From Rosenbergiella australiborealis (GTDB taxonomy: Bacteria; Pseudomonadota; Gammaproteobacteria; Enterobacterales; Enterobacteriaceae): 64,000 nt of DNA. Shown piece after piece: positions 1-9,722 of the stretch. The translations under genes were made by a program, and so were the position numbers. How positions within the stretch are numbered: position 1 is the stretch's first letter; each line of letters begins with the position of its first letter. Below the pieces are notes generated by a model. The model was not told where the DNA came from, did no database searches, and saw only the letters and a program-made list of their open reading frames with translations. The stretch is taken from the NCBI RefSeq assembly GCF_018494035.1, contig NZ_JABBFO010000001.1, positions 372,001-436,000 of the forward strand. Direction: 5' to 3'.

Positions 1-1
1 T

Positions 2-463
2 GCAACTACGGCACGAAGCCGAGCTAAATTTCGTTATTATGCGACGCCCACCGAAGTGTTAGAGCAATTGAGTGAGAAACGTCAATGGATGAATCGATTT
101 GCATTAGTGTTTGGCTGCGAAGAGAGTGGTCTGAGCAATGCTGACCTGGAGTGTGTCGATTTACTCACCGGCATACCGATGGCTGTTGATTATCCTTCTC
201 TAAATTTGGGGCAAGCCGTAATGGTCTTTTGCTATCAACTCTCATCGCTACACTTACAAGCAGAGGTTGATAATGAAGAGACTCCATCGCAGCCATTGAG
301 AGCTTTACGCGAAAGAATTTCACATTTACTCGATAAAATTGATGTTAGCAACGATCAAAAGTTGGTGGATTGGCTTGATCAACGGCTAGGATTTGCACAA
401 TCGAGAGATACAGCAATGCTACATCGCTTAGTTCAAGATATTGAAAAAAAGCTATCGAAATAA
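2..463 (+). CDS. lasT: LasT/YjtD, TrmJ-type SPOUT RNA methyltransferase (3' part)
   Basis: This is the C-terminal part of a SPOUT-fold (TrmH/TrmJ-type) RNA 2'-O-methyltransferase; the 5' end lies before the window. The frame is open from base 2 and begins ATTARSRAKFRYYATP, the same wording I recall from E. coli LasT. The knot motifs follow: FGCEESGLSNADL, then YPSLNLGQAVMVFCYQL, which form the SAM-binding trefoil knot in this family. The helical tail ends in RDTAMLHRLVQDIEKKL. In E. coli lasT also sits just before thrL on the same strand. The exact RNA substrate of LasT is not established; a tRNA or rRNA target is inferred from the family. The GTG at 56 is internal, not the start. Confidence 0.9.
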   Translation, partial: ATTARSRAKFRYYATPTEVLEQLSEKRQWMNRFALVFGCEESGLSNADLECVDLLTGIPMAVDYPSLNLGQAVMVFCYQLSSLHLQAEVDNEETPSQPLRALRERISHLLDKIDVSNDQKLVDWLDQRLGFAQSRDTAMLHRLVQDIEKKLSK

Positions 464-594
464 AGTTCTGTAAAGTAGGTGATTTTAAGATTTTAATCTT
501 GCGTTGATCGATAAGGCTACTGTTTTAGCTAACTGATAATCGCTTTTTAAGTGTTTCTGCACGATTTTCGATCAGGGTTTATAGAATAAATTCG

Positions 595-623
595 TTGACT
601 TAACGTGCAGTTTGCTTTACTTC
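595..623 (+). promoter_or_regulatory. Putative sigma70 promoter of the thr operon
   Basis: A good -35 hexamer TTGACT lies at 595-600, followed by a poorly defined -10 (TTACTT at 617-622 or TACTTC at 618-623). It is about 40 bases before thrL. The E. coli thr promoter also uses TTGACT as its -35. The -10 assignment is uncertain. Confidence 0.5.
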
Positions 624-663
624 TGTTACCGACAGATTTCCAAGACAGACAAATAGAGAAAAA

Positions 664-732
664 ATGCGTACAACCAGCCTGAACATTATTATTACAATTA
701 CCACCATTACAACAGGTAATGGTGCGGGCTGA
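664..732 (+). CDS. thrL: thr operon leader peptide
   Basis: This 22-residue leader peptide contains 7 Thr and 5 Ile codons (Thr at positions 3, 4, 11, 13, 14, 16, 17) and ends TTGNGAG like the E. coli peptide. Ribosome stalling on these codons when charged tRNA-Thr or tRNA-Ile is scarce is the known basis of thr operon attenuation. The last codons (GGTGCGGGC at 721-729) are identical to the 3' arm of the downstream terminator and can pair with its 5' arm. The coding sequence is therefore also the competing RNA strand. Confidence 0.93.
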   Translation: MRTTSLNIIITITTITTGNGAG

Positions 733-755
733 CGCATAACAGGAAAGATAGAAAA

Positions 756-789
756 GCCCGCACCCTATTCAGGTGCGGGCTTTTTTTTT
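756..789 (+). terminator. thr attenuator
   Basis: A perfect 9-bp GC-rich stem pairs 756-764 with 772-780 around a 7-base loop and is followed by nine T (781-789). It lies between thrL and thrA and is the intrinsic terminator used for attenuation. Confidence 0.95.
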
Positions 790-815
790 GAAATAAATTC
801 AGGAGCTAGAGCCCC

Positions 816-3278
816 ATGCGTGTACTGAAATTTGGTGGAACCTCAGTTGCTAATGCAGAACGTTTTCTTCGCGTAGCTGAGATTATTGAAAATAATGGAC
901 AACAAGAACAGGTTGCGACCGTACTGTCTGCCCCAGCTAAAATAACCAATCATTTAGTGGCTTTGATTGAGAAAACGATTGTTGGTCAAGATACCAGTGA
1001 AAATCTCGCGGATGCACGTCGTATTTTTGATGAATTATTAGTAGGGCTTTCTGCCGTTGAACCGAATTTTGATTTAGCGGCGATGCAATTTGTTGTACAA
1101 CATGAATTCGCACAGCTTGAACAAGTTCTTTTGGGAATTAGTCTGCTACAGCAATGTCCAGACAGTATTAATGCCGGAATTATCTGCCGTGGAGAAAAAC
1201 TCTCCATTGCTATTATGCAAGCGCTACTTATTGCACGTGGGCATCAGGTGAGTGTTATTAACCCTGTTGAAAACCTACTGGCACAAGGCCATTATTTAGA
1301 ATCTACCGTTGATATTGCTGAATCAACTCGACGTATTGCCGCGCGGGAAATTCCTCGCTCGCATTATATTCTTATGGCGGGCTTTACCGCGGGTAATGAA
1401 GCGGGGGAATTAGTCGTACTAGGGCGTAATGGTTCCGATTATTCTGCGGCAGTACTTGCAGCCTGTTTGCGTGCAGATTGTTGTGAGATCTGGACCGATG
1501 TTGATGGCGTTTACACTTGTGATCCTCGTCAAGTTCCTGACGCTCGGTTATTGAAGTCAATGTCCTATCAAGAAGCGATGGAACTGAGCTATTTTGGTGC
1601 CAAAGTTCTCCATCCACGGACTATTTCACCGATTGCCCAATTTCAAATCCCTTGTGTGATAAAAAACACGGCTAACCCACAAGCACCTGGTACGCGTATT
1701 TCAGCTCAAGGTGGCGAAGATAAAACGCCGGTTAAGGGAATTACTAACCTTAATAATATGGCGATGTTCAGCGTTTCTGGACCAGGTATGAAAGGGATGG
1801 TCGGGATGGCAGCGCGAGTTTTTGCTGTGATGTCACGCAAATTTATCTCGGTTGTCTTAATTACCCAATCCTCATCCGAATACAGTATTAGTTTTTGTGT
1901 CCCACAAGCGGAAATGCTGCATGCCCGTCGTGCACTAGAAGAAGAGTTTGTGCTTGAGCTCAAAGAAGGGCTACTTGATCCTATCGATGTGACCGAAAAA
2001 TTAGCCATTATCTCGGTTGTTGGCGATGGTATGCGTACCTTACGTGGAATTTCTGCGAAATTCTTTTCCGCCTTGGCTCGTGCTAACATCAATATCGTTG
2101 CTATTGCACAAGGCTCGTCTGAGCGTTCTATTTCCGCGGTAGTTAGCAATGACAGCGCAACAACCGGTGTTAGAGTCGTACATCAAATGCTTTTTGCGAC
2201 CGATCAAGTGCTTGAAGTTTTTGTTATCGGCGTTGGTGGGGTCGGTAAGGCATTACTGGAGCAACTTGAGCGTCAGCAAAGTTGGCTAAAGAAAAAGCAT
2301 ATTGATTTACGCGTTTGTGGTATCGCAAATTCGAGCAAAATGCTGACTAATGTTAATGGCATTGATCTGGCCACGTGGCAAGACGACTTGGAAGGCGCTG
2401 AATATCGCTTCTCATTAGATTATTTAACACAACTGGCAAAAGACTATTATTTGCTTAATCCGGTTATTATTGATTGTACATCTAGCCAATCTATGGCGGA
2501 TCTTTATGCCGACTTTTTGAAACAAGGTTTCCATGTGGTTACGCCAAATAAGAAGGCCAATACCTCTAGTTGGAAATACTATCAAGAGTTACGTGCTGCT
2601 GCAGAAAAATCACGACGCAAATTCCTCTATGATACTAACGTCGGCGCAGGGTTACCGGTTATTGAGAATCTACAAAATTTACTCAATGCAGGTGATGAGC
2701 TGGTGGAGTTTAACGGCATTCTTTCAGGCTCTCTTTCGTTTATTTTTGGTAAATTAGATGAAGGGATGAGTCTTTCAACCGCTACCAATTTAGCACGCGA
2801 ATTAGGTTTCACAGAACCCGATCCACGTGATGACCTCTCTGGCATGGACGTTGCGCGTAAGCTGCTGATTTTAGCTCGTGAAGCCGGTTTATCGTTAGAG
2901 TTATCAGATATTGAAATTGAACCAGTATTACCAAAACGCTTCCTCGATTTACCAGATGCTGAAAGTTTCATGCAACAGTTACCTGAATTGGATGAACACT
3001 TTAAAGAGCGTTTAGCTCAAGCACAGTCGCAAGAGAAAGTTTTACGTTTTATCGGTTCCATTGATGAGTCGGGCAAATGCCGTGTGGCATTAGGCGAAGT
3101 TGATGCCAATGATCCACTGTATAAAGTAAAAAATGGTGAGAATGCATTAGCCTTTTATACCCGTTACTACCAGCCTATCCCGTTAGTATTACGTGGATAC
3201 GGTGCCGGTAATGACGTGACAGCGGCTGGTGTGTTTGCTGATTTATTAAGAACGCTATCATGGAAGTTAGGAGTATGA
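816..3278 (+). CDS. thrA: Bifunctional aspartokinase I / homoserine dehydrogenase I
   Basis: ThrA catalyses the first and third steps from aspartate to threonine: aspartate phosphorylation and NAD(P)H reduction of aspartate semialdehyde to homoserine. The 820-residue length equals the E. coli enzyme. The kinase domain opens with [17 protein letters not shown]. Regulatory ACT repeats, which in this family give threonine feedback, occupy about residues 315-460. The dehydrogenase begins near residue 470 with the dinucleotide loop [11 protein letters not shown], followed by VTPNKKAN and the catalytic stretch [15 protein letters not shown]. An AGGAG site at 801-805 precedes the ATG. It is the first structural gene after the attenuator, and its stop overlaps the thrB start region. 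Confidence 0.97.
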   Translation: MRVLKFGGTSVANAERFLRVAEIIENNGQQEQVATVLSAPAKITNHLVALIEKTIVGQDTSENLADARRIFDELLVGLSAVEPNFDLAAMQFVVQHEFAQLEQVLLGISLLQQCPDSINAGIICRGEKLSIAIMQALLIARGHQVSVINPVENLLAQGHYLESTVDIAESTRRIAAREIPRSHYILMAGFTAGNEAGELVVLGRNGSDYSAAVLAACLRADCCEIWTDVDGVYTCDPRQVPDARLLKSMSYQEAMELSYFGAKVLHPRTISPIAQFQIPCVIKNTANPQAPGTRISAQGGEDKTPVKGITNLNNMAMFSVSGPGMKGMVGMAARVFAVMSRKFISVVLITQSSSEYSISFCVPQAEMLHARRALEEEFVLELKEGLLDPIDVTEKLAIISVVGDGMRTLRGISAKFFSALARANINIVAIAQGSSERSISAVVSNDSATTGVRVVHQMLFATDQVLEVFVIGVGGVGKALLEQLERQQSWLKKKHIDLRVCGIANSSKMLTNVNGIDLATWQDDLEGAEYRFSLDYLTQLAKDYYLLNPVIIDCTSSQSMADLYADFLKQGFHVVTPNKKANTSSWKYYQELRAAAEKSRRKFLYDTNVGAGLPVIENLQNLLNAGDELVEFNGILSGSLSFIFGKLDEGMSLSTATNLARELGFTEPDPRDDLSGMDVARKLLILAREAGLSLELSDIEIEPVLPKRFLDLPDAESFMQQLPELDEHFKERLAQAQSQEKVLRFIGSIDESGKCRVALGEVDANDPLYKVKNGENALAFYTRYYQPIPLVLRGYGAGNDVTAAGVFADLLRTLSWKLGV

Positions 3279-3280
3279 GC

Positions 3281-4210
3281 GTGGTAAAAATCTATGCACC
3301 TGCCTCAATAGGTAATGTCAGTGTCGGCTTTGATGTGCTTGGGGCTGCGGTATCGCCTATCGATGGTTCGTTATTAGGCGACTGTGTTACGGTTGAGGCC
3401 GCTGAGAACTTTTCGCTGAAAACCCTGGGTCGTTTTGTCCGTAAGTTGCCGACAGATCCAGAACAAAATATTGTATACCAGTGCTGGAAACTCTTCTGTG
3501 AAACTCTCGGTAGAGAAATACCTGTTGCTATGACGCTGGAAAAAAATATGCCGGTTGGTTCAGGACTAGGATCAAGTGCCTGTTCTGTTGTCGCAGCATT
3601 GGTGGCAATGAATGAATTTAGCCAATGCCCATTAACCGACCACCAGCTACTCCTTCTAATGGGGGAGCTAGAGGGGCGCATTTCAGGGAGTGTACACTAC
3701 GATAATGTCGCTCCTTGTTTCTTAGGCGGCTTACAACTCATGCTAGAAGAGCAGGGGATTATCTCGCAATCAGTCCCTGCTTTTGACGAGTGGTATTGGG
3801 TAATGGCATATCCGGGAATCAAGGTCTCTACCGCAGAGGCTCGCGCTATCCTACCCGAAAATTATGCGAAGGCAGATATCGTTCGTCATGGTCGACTCTT
3901 GGGAGGGTTCATTCATGCCTGCCACTCTCGACAACCTGCACTGGCGATAGCCATGATGCAAGATATTGTTGCTGAACCTTATCGCACACAATTATTACCA
4001 AAATTCGCTGAGGCGCGACAACGCTCCTTAGCAGCGGGTGCGCTCGCTTGTGGAATTTCTGGATCTGGGCCAACGCTTTTTGCCGTTTGTGATACGTTAT
4101 CGGCCGCAGAACACGTTAAAGAACAACTCGTTAACCATTATCTGCAAAATGATGAAGGTTTTGTCCATATTTGCCGACTGGATACTGCCGGCGCACGTAA
4201 ACTGGGATAA
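3281..4210 (+). CDS. thrB: Homoserine kinase
   Basis: ThrB phosphorylates homoserine with ATP, feeding threonine synthase. It is a GHMP kinase: the ATP-loop motif [17 protein letters not shown] lies near residue 90 and the C-terminal [14 protein letters not shown] is present. I chose the GTG at 3281, giving MVKIYAPAS, which matches the E. coli N-terminus and lies 7 bases after AGGAG (3269-3273). An in-frame ATG at 3275 overlaps the thrA stop as ATGA and would add two residues, but it sits only one base after that AGGAG. Translational coupling to thrA is likely either way. Confidence 0.95.
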   Translation: MVKIYAPASIGNVSVGFDVLGAAVSPIDGSLLGDCVTVEAAENFSLKTLGRFVRKLPTDPEQNIVYQCWKLFCETLGREIPVAMTLEKNMPVGSGLGSSACSVVAALVAMNEFSQCPLTDHQLLLLMGELEGRISGSVHYDNVAPCFLGGLQLMLEEQGIISQSVPAFDEWYWVMAYPGIKVSTAEARAILPENYAKADIVRHGRLLGGFIHACHSRQPALAIAMMQDIVAEPYRTQLLPKFAEARQRSLAAGALACGISGSGPTLFAVCDTLSAAEHVKEQLVNHYLQNDEGFVHICRLDTAGARKLG

Positions 4211-4213
4211 ATG

Positions 4214-5512
4214 ATGAAACTCTACAATCTTAAAGATCACAATGAACAAGTTAGTTTCACTCAGGCCGTTAAACAGGGATTAGGATCTCAACAAGGACTC
4301 TTTTTCCCCCATGAGGTCCCTGAAATAGAATCTACTGTGATCGAAGAGTGGCTCTCGCTCGATTTTGTGACGCGTAGTAGTAAAATTTTATCTGCCTTAA
4401 TTGGTGATGAAGTTTCTGAAGAGGAATTATTCCAGCGCGTTAGCACGGCATTTACTTTTCCAGCCCCCGTTAAAGCGGTTTCTGACAATGTGGCAAGTTT
4501 AGAGTTATTTCACGGCCCCACCTTGGCGTTTAAAGACTTTGGCGGTCGTTTTATGGCGCAAATGTTAGCACTGGCCAAGCAGCCTGATGAAAAAATTACG
4601 ATTCTTACGGCGACATCCGGTGATACCGGCGCTGCTGTTGCCCATGCTTTTTATGGTATGGAAAACATTAATGTCGTGATTCTTTATCCAGAAGGTAAAA
4701 TCAGTCCACTTCAAGAAAAGCTATTTTGTACGCTAGGCGGTAATATTACTACGCTGGCTATTGCTGACGATTTTGATGCTTGTCAAAGCCTGGTGAAGCA
4801 CGCCTTTGATGACCAAGAATTGAAAAAAGCGATTGGTCTCAACTCGGCTAACTCAATCAATATTAGCCGTTTATTAGCTCAAGTATGCTATTACTTTGAA
4901 GCGGTCGCACAGCTTCCTCAAGAGAAACGTAATCAGTTAGTGATTTCTGTTCCGAGTGGCAATTTTGGTGACTTAACCGCCGGCTTAATTGCGAAAGCGA
5001 TGGGCTTACCCATTAAGCGCTTCATCGCGGCGACCAATGCTAATGATACAGTACCGCGCTTCTTAGCATCCGGACAATGGACCCCAAATAAAACGGTCGC
5101 GACCTTATCCAACGCCATGGATGTCAGTCAGCCTAATAACTGGCCTCGGGTTGAAGAGTTATTCCGCCGTAAAAACTGGGCATTGAACACATTAGGTTAC
5201 GGTGCGCTAAATGATGAGCAGACACGTGCTGCAGTTCGTTCATTGGCGAGTCAAGGCTATGTATCCGAGCCACATGCTGCAATTGCATGGCAAGTGTTGA
5301 CCGAACAGCTGCAAGAGGGGGAATATGGACTATTTCTTGGAACCGCTCATCCAGCGAAATTCAAAGAAAGCGTCGAAGATATTTTAGGTCAGACGTTGCC
5401 ACTTCCTGAGCCTTTAGCGGAACGGGCTGATTTACCGCTGTTATCGAAAACGATTTCCGCCGATTTCTCCGTATTGAGAGAGATTCTTTTAGACAGTGTT
5501 AGTCACAATTAA
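4214..5512 (+). CDS. thrC: Threonine synthase
   Basis: ThrC converts O-phosphohomoserine to threonine using PLP. The PLP-lysine motif GPTLAFKDFGGRFMAQ lies near residue 105, and the phosphate-binding TATSGDTGAAVAHAFYG near residue 133. The 432-residue length is close to the E. coli enzyme (428). Two ATGs are in tandem (4211 and 4214). I prefer the second because it gives MKLYNLKDHNEQVSF as in E. coli and better spacing from GGGA at 4204-4207. The first ATG touches the thrB stop (TAAATG), so thrB and thrC are translationally linked. It ends the thr operon. Confidence 0.96.
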   Translation: MKLYNLKDHNEQVSFTQAVKQGLGSQQGLFFPHEVPEIESTVIEEWLSLDFVTRSSKILSALIGDEVSEEELFQRVSTAFTFPAPVKAVSDNVASLELFHGPTLAFKDFGGRFMAQMLALAKQPDEKITILTATSGDTGAAVAHAFYGMENINVVILYPEGKISPLQEKLFCTLGGNITTLAIADDFDACQSLVKHAFDDQELKKAIGLNSANSINISRLLAQVCYYFEAVAQLPQEKRNQLVISVPSGNFGDLTAGLIAKAMGLPIKRFIAATNANDTVPRFLASGQWTPNKTVATLSNAMDVSQPNNWPRVEELFRRKNWALNTLGYGALNDEQTRAAVRSLASQGYVSEPHAAIAWQVLTEQLQEGEYGLFLGTAHPAKFKESVEDILGQTLPLPEPLAERADLPLLSKTISADFSVLREILLDSVSHN

Positions 5513-5518
5513 TATGGT

Positions 5519-5540
5519 AAGGCGGACAAATGTCCGCCTT
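5519..5540. terminator. Bidirectional terminator between thrC and yaaA
   Basis: A perfect 9-bp stem AAGGCGGAC/GTCCGCCTT with a 4-base loop lies 6 bases after the thrC stop and 5 bases beyond the yaaA stop on the other strand. The T-runs on either side are short, so termination strength is uncertain. Confidence 0.75.
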
Positions 5541-5545
5541 AATTA

Positions 5546-6319
5546 TTAGGCCTCGCGGCGACAAAACACCATTTCATGTTCTGTACTACGTTGAGGGTCA
5601 TAAAAATATCCCTCCATAGCAAACTCAGTTAATTTTTCAGGCTGAGTTATGTTGTTCTCAATAATAAAACGACACATCATGCCACGCGCTTTTTTGGCAT
5701 AAAAACTGATGACTTTGAAGTTACCGTTCTTTTCATCAAGAAATACAGGCTTAATAAGTGTTGCTTTGAGCTTTTGCGGCTTAACGGCTTTAAAATACTC
5801 ATCGGAAGCTAGATTGATTACCCACTGCTCATTCTGCTCGGTCAGTGTTTCATTAAGTTGTGCCGTGATAGTCTCCCCCCAAAACTGATAGAGATCCTTG
5901 CCTGCCGCATTCGCCAGTTTTATTCCCATTTCTAATCGATAAGGTTGCATTAAGTCCAGCGGGCGTAGCACGCCATAGAGACCAGACAATATTCGTAAGT
6001 GCTGCTGAGCAAAATGAATATCTGCTTCAGATAACTGGTTGGCTTGTAACCCGGCATAAACATCGCCCTTGAAAGCAAACAGAGCTTGACGTGCATTTTC
6101 CGTTGAGAATGGTGTCGACCATTGATTAAATCGGTCAGCATTTAAGTGGGCGAGTTTATCGCTAACATGCATGAGTGACGCAATATCAGATGGAGAGAGC
6201 TTTTTCGCTATATCGATTAATTGCTGAGAGTGTTTGAGCAGTTGCGGCTGAGTATACTCAGACATGGCAACGGGTGATTCATAATCCAGCGTTTTAGCAG
6301 GAGAGATAAGCATTAGCAT
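5546..6319 (-). CDS. yaaA: Peroxide stress resistance protein YaaA (DUF328)
   Basis: This is the UPF0246/DUF328 family protein. In E. coli, YaaA lowers intracellular unincorporated iron during peroxide stress and has a DNA-binding fold; that role is carried over by homology. The start gives [16 protein letters not shown], matching the family N-terminus. An AGGA box lies 7 bases upstream, so the longer frame reaching 6385 is not used. Conserved blocks include [20 protein letters not shown] and [20 protein letters not shown]. The length is 257 residues (E. coli 258). It is convergent with thrC, as in E. coli; the neighbouring E. coli genes yaaX and yaaJ are absent here. Confidence 0.92.
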   Translation of the reverse strand: MLMLISPAKTLDYESPVAMSEYTQPQLLKHSQQLIDIAKKLSPSDIASLMHVSDKLAHLNADRFNQWSTPFSTENARQALFAFKGDVYAGLQANQLSEADIHFAQQHLRILSGLYGVLRPLDLMQPYRLEMGIKLANAAGKDLYQFWGETITAQLNETLTEQNEQWVINLASDEYFKAVKPQKLKATLIKPVFLDEKNGNFKVISFYAKKARGMMCRFIIENNITQPEKLTEFAMEGYFYDPQRSTEHEMVFCRREA

Positions 6320-6581
6320 GGTGCGATCCTCAGTGTGTTCAGCATCGAATGACAATATCTTGCCAGTGTAACAAATAAGTTGCACAAATCGACAAATGGG
6401 TCTGACACGAACAGGCTATGGTTAAGGTCAATAAGGTTCTTTTTTATCACAATGAACGGGATGACTGTTTTTGCAGTCGATAACAAGACTTACTTCGTCC
6501 GTTCGCTTGCGCGATTGACCGTGCGTGATATTATCGAAACAGGCTTTTAACACTTACTGTCAAACAGAAGAGAAGCAAAAT

Positions 6582-7535
6582 ATGACCGACAAACTCACAT
6601 CACTGCGTAAGTTGACAACCGTTGTAGCCGATACTGGCGATATTGAAGCGATGAAGCTTTATAAGCCTCAAGATGCGACGACTAACCCATCATTGATTCT
6701 TAATGCAGCTAAAATTCCTGAGTACCGCCGCCTCATTGATGAAGCTATTGAATGGGCGCGTAAACAGAGTAACGACCGCGAAGAGCAGATTGCACTGACT
6801 TCAGATCGCCTTGCCGTTAACATCGGCCTTGAAATTCTAAAATTAGTGCCTGGTCGTATTTCAACTGAAGTCGATGCGCGTCTGTCTTATGACACTGAAG
6901 CAAGCCTAGCAAAAGCACGTAGTTTGATGAAACTGTATAACGATGCTGGTATTAGCAATGATCGCGTACTGATTAAGCTGGCATCGACCTGGCAAGGGAT
7001 CCGTGCTGCTGAGCAGTTAGAGAAAGAAGGCATTAACTGTAACCTGACACTATTATTCTCTTTTGCACAGGCGCGTGCGTGTGCTGAAGCAGGTGCCTAC
7101 CTGATTTCGCCGTTTGTTGGCCGTATTCTGGATTGGTACAAAGCCAATACAGATAAGAAAGAGTATGCGCCACAAGAAGATCCGGGCGTTGTGTCAGTGA
7201 CCGATATCTACAATTACTACAAGCAACATGGTTATGAAACCGTTGTGATGGGCGCGAGTTTCCGTAACGTTGGTGAAATTATTGAACTGGCCGGTTGTGA
7301 TCGCTTGACCATTTCACCTGCTTTACTTAAAGAGCTCCATGAGTCTGAAGGTGAGTTAGAGCGTAAACTCAGCTATAGCGGTGAAACTAAAGCTCGTCCT
7401 GAGAAAATGACCGAAGCGGAGTTTTATTGGGAACATAACCAAGACCCAATGGCAGTGGCTAAGCTCGCAGAAGGGATCCGTAACTTTGCGATCGACCAAG
7501 GTAAATTAGAGAAAATGATCGAAGAACTTCTCTAA
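6582..7535 (+). CDS. talB: Transaldolase B
   Basis: This cytosolic transaldolase of the non-oxidative pentose phosphate pathway moves a dihydroxyacetone unit from sedoheptulose 7-phosphate to glyceraldehyde 3-phosphate. The Schiff-base lysine falls at residue 132 in [16 protein letters not shown], the same number as in E. coli TalB. The total length of 317 residues is also identical. The start [12 protein letters not shown] is preceded by the purine-rich AGAAGAGAAG; an upstream in-frame ATG at 6525 would add 19 unrelated residues. Asp17 lies in the DTGDIEAM segment, and the DATTNPSL motif is intact. Confidence 0.97.
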   Translation: MTDKLTSLRKLTTVVADTGDIEAMKLYKPQDATTNPSLILNAAKIPEYRRLIDEAIEWARKQSNDREEQIALTSDRLAVNIGLEILKLVPGRISTEVDARLSYDTEASLAKARSLMKLYNDAGISNDRVLIKLASTWQGIRAAEQLEKEGINCNLTLLFSFAQARACAEAGAYLISPFVGRILDWYKANTDKKEYAPQEDPGVVSVTDIYNYYKQHGYETVVMGASFRNVGEIIELAGCDRLTISPALLKELHESEGELERKLSYSGETKARPEKMTEAEFYWEHNQDPMAVAKLAEGIRNFAIDQGKLEKMIEELL

Positions 7536-7544
7536 TCATCTCCT

Positions 7545-7568
7545 CCGCGGCTGTTCAGCCGCGGTTTT
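7545..7568 (+). terminator. talB terminator
   Basis: The stem CCGCGGCT/AGCCGCGG (7545-7552 with 7557-7564) has a 4-base loop and is followed by TTTT, ten bases after the talB stop. The short T-run may allow partial readthrough into mog. Confidence 0.8.
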
Positions 7569-7584
7569 ATTTGAAAGAGCTATC

Positions 7585-8166
7585 ATGACGTCACTACGCA
7601 TTGGAATTGTCTCCATCTCAGATCGTGCTTCGCAAGGGGTTTATCCCGATAAAGGTTTACCGGCTCTAACCGACTGGTTGACGCAGGCGATTATCACCCC
7701 TTTTACCCTCGAAAAACGCCTTATTGCTGATGAACAATCACTTATCGAACAAACGCTTTGTGAGCTTGTCGACCAACATGCCTGTCATTTAGTTTTAACG
7801 ACAGGGGGAACTGGTCCTGCGTTGCGTGATGTCACGCCTGATGCAACCTTGGCGATCGCCGACCGAATTATGCCCGGTTTCGGTGAGCAGATGCGCCAAA
7901 TCAGCTTACATTATGTGCCAACGGCAATTCTCTCACGACAAACAGGCGTGATTCGAGGGCAATCGCTCATTTTGAACTTACCTGGGCAACCGAAATCGAT
8001 TAAAGAGACTCTAGAGGGCGTGAGGGATGAGCAAGGCAACATTATTGTCACGGGCATTTTCGCCAGTGTTGCGTACTGTTTACAGCTGCTTAATAGTCCT
8101 TGGTTAGACACGGATAAAGCGATTGTGGACTCTTTCCGACCGAAAAGTGCCCAACGACCCGCCTAA
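7585..8166 (+). CDS. mog: Molybdopterin adenylyltransferase
   Basis: Mog adenylates molybdopterin before molybdate insertion in molybdenum cofactor synthesis. It is a single MoCF_biosynth (MogA/MoaB) domain with the substrate loop LVLTTGGTGPALRDVTPDAT at about residues 70-90. SLILNLPGQPKSIKETL near 132-147 is the conserved LPG segment of the family. The length is 193 residues against 195 in E. coli. It follows talB as in E. coli. No other molybdenum gene is in this window. Confidence 0.94.
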   Translation: MTSLRIGIVSISDRASQGVYPDKGLPALTDWLTQAIITPFTLEKRLIADEQSLIEQTLCELVDQHACHLVLTTGGTGPALRDVTPDATLAIADRIMPGFGEQMRQISLHYVPTAILSRQTGVIRGQSLILNLPGQPKSIKETLEGVRDEQGNIIVTGIFASVAYCLQLLNSPWLDTDKAIVDSFRPKSAQRPA

Positions 8167-8264
8167 TAGCAAATGATGAGGCACAGTAATAATCATTAAT
8201 TTTCTTAATCTTTATATCCCGCTATAGTCGAGACTTCAGCCATCATTTTGGAGACGTTTCGCTT

Positions 8265-9543
8265 ATGGAGCAATCCGGCACTCGCCTTTATTCACTTACA
8301 CGACATGATATCAAAACGCTGAGTTTAGCCTCAGTGGGAGGTGCTTTAGAGTTTTACGATTTCGTGATCTTTGCATTCTTCGCTTTGGTAATAGGCGAGC
8401 GTTTTTTTCCTGCTGACCTTCCTGATTGGTTACGACAGCTTCAAACTTTTGCATTATTCGCCGCCGGCTACCTTGCCCGTCCTCTGGGGGGGGATTATTT
8501 TAGCGCACTACGGGGATAAACTAGGCCGCAAAAAAACCTTTACGCTGAGTATCTTAATGATGGCTGTACCCACAACATTGATGGGATTACTGCCAGATTA
8601 CGGAACTATTGGTATTGCAGCGCCACTCATTATGCTGTTATTTCGGTTATTACAAGGAGCAGCTATCGGTGGTGAGGCACCTGGAGCCTGGGTATTTGTT
8701 GCCGAGCACGTTCCTGCATCTCGCGTTGGTCTAGCTTGTGGATTACTGACTAGTGGATTGACGCTAGGTATTCTCTTAGGCTCATTGATTACGCAAGTTT
8801 TAACGCATAATCTTTCCGCGAGTCAATTGGCTGATTTTGGGTGGCGTATTGCTTTTTTGATTGGCGGTGGATTCGGGCTAATCGGAGTATTTCTACGTCG
8901 TTGGTTACAAGAGACCCCCGTTTTCCTTGCTATGCAGCAGGAGCGCAGGCAGGCTCAAGTGCCTATAAAAACCTTATTCAGTTCTCACCGTCCAGCATTA
9001 TTTTACTCTATTATTCTGACTTGGCTGCTTGCTGCATCAATAGTTGTATTAATTTTGATGGGCCCTATCTTAGTTCAAAAATGGTTTTTTATTCCTTCTA
9101 CAGCAACCTTATCCGCGAATACATTAGCGACGTGTACCTTAATGATAGGGTGTGTGTTGGGGGGAATGGCTGCTGACAAATGGGGAATGAGGAAAAGTAT
9201 AGCAATTGGATGTCTGGGGTTGGCTTGCGCGATCATCGTTTTTTTTAGTTGTCTGACTTATGCACCTACCTACTTCTATTGGTCTTATGCGTGTGTCGGT
9301 CTCACCATGGGCGTACTGGGTATCATTCCTGCGATGATGGTGATGGCCTTCCCTGTAGCGATTCGATTTACTGGACTTGCTACGGCTTACAATATTGGTT
9401 ATGCCCTATTTGGTGGATTAACGCCGCTACTGATTACTTGCCTGATGCCTTACTCCCGACAGTTCCCGATATTTTATCTCGTCGGCCTTTGTATCAGCGC
9501 GGCACTGATAAGTGCGAGTGTCAGAAATAAAGAGACGGCATAG
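8265..9543 (+). pseudogene. MFS transporter (metabolite:H+ symporter type), frameshifted in a G8 tract
   Basis: This reads as one 12-helix major facilitator protein of about 425 residues split between two frames. The first frame (from ATG 8265) runs to ...GYLARPLGG and then stops at 8519. The second frame continues ...IILAHYGDKLGRKKTF with the classical MFS loop 2-3 motif and stays open to 9543. The switch lies in a run of eight G at 8486-8493; seven G would restore the frame. The N-terminal ALEFYDFVIF and the RLLQGAAIGGEAPGAWVF segment point to the MHS branch (ProP, KgtP, ShiA-like), substrate unknown. The gene may be inactive, phase-variable or a sequencing error. E. coli has a different gene (satP) after mog. 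Confidence 0.85.
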
Positions 9544-9573
9544 TTGAAAAAAATGAATTTTTTTTCTTTTTAT

Positions 9574-9603
9574 CCCTTGATGCCGGATAAACCGCCCCCA
9601 TCT
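9574..9603 (+). promoter_or_regulatory. Sigma32 heat-shock promoter P1 of dnaKJ
   Basis: The -35 CCCTTGA (9574-9580), a 15-base spacer and the -10 CCCCATCT (9596-9603) fit the sigma32 consensus (CTTGAA / CCCCATnT). It closely resembles E. coli dnaK P1 in sequence and position. Confidence 0.85.
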
Positions 9604-9647
9604 GGTAACTATCGAACGTTATCAACGAAAAAAACTGAGATCGACGT

Positions 9648-9676
9648 CTTGAAATTTATCAATTAGACCGCATCTA
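9648..9676 (+). promoter_or_regulatory. Second sigma32-like promoter of dnaKJ
   Basis: The -35 CTTGAAA (9648-9654), a 13-base spacer and the -10 CCGCATCTA (9668-9676) match the sigma32 consensus with one mismatch in the C-run. It lies about 46 bases before dnaK. Tandem heat-shock promoters are known for E. coli dnaK. Confidence 0.7.
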
Positions 9677-9722
9677 TAGTTTATAACCGAATAAAACAGA
9701 ATTTACGTGGGAGATGTTTATA

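Noticed and set aside
3260..3280. Upstream ATG (3260) as thrB start
   Set aside because: It lies within thrA, would place the AGGAG site inside the gene, and adds residues absent from relatives.
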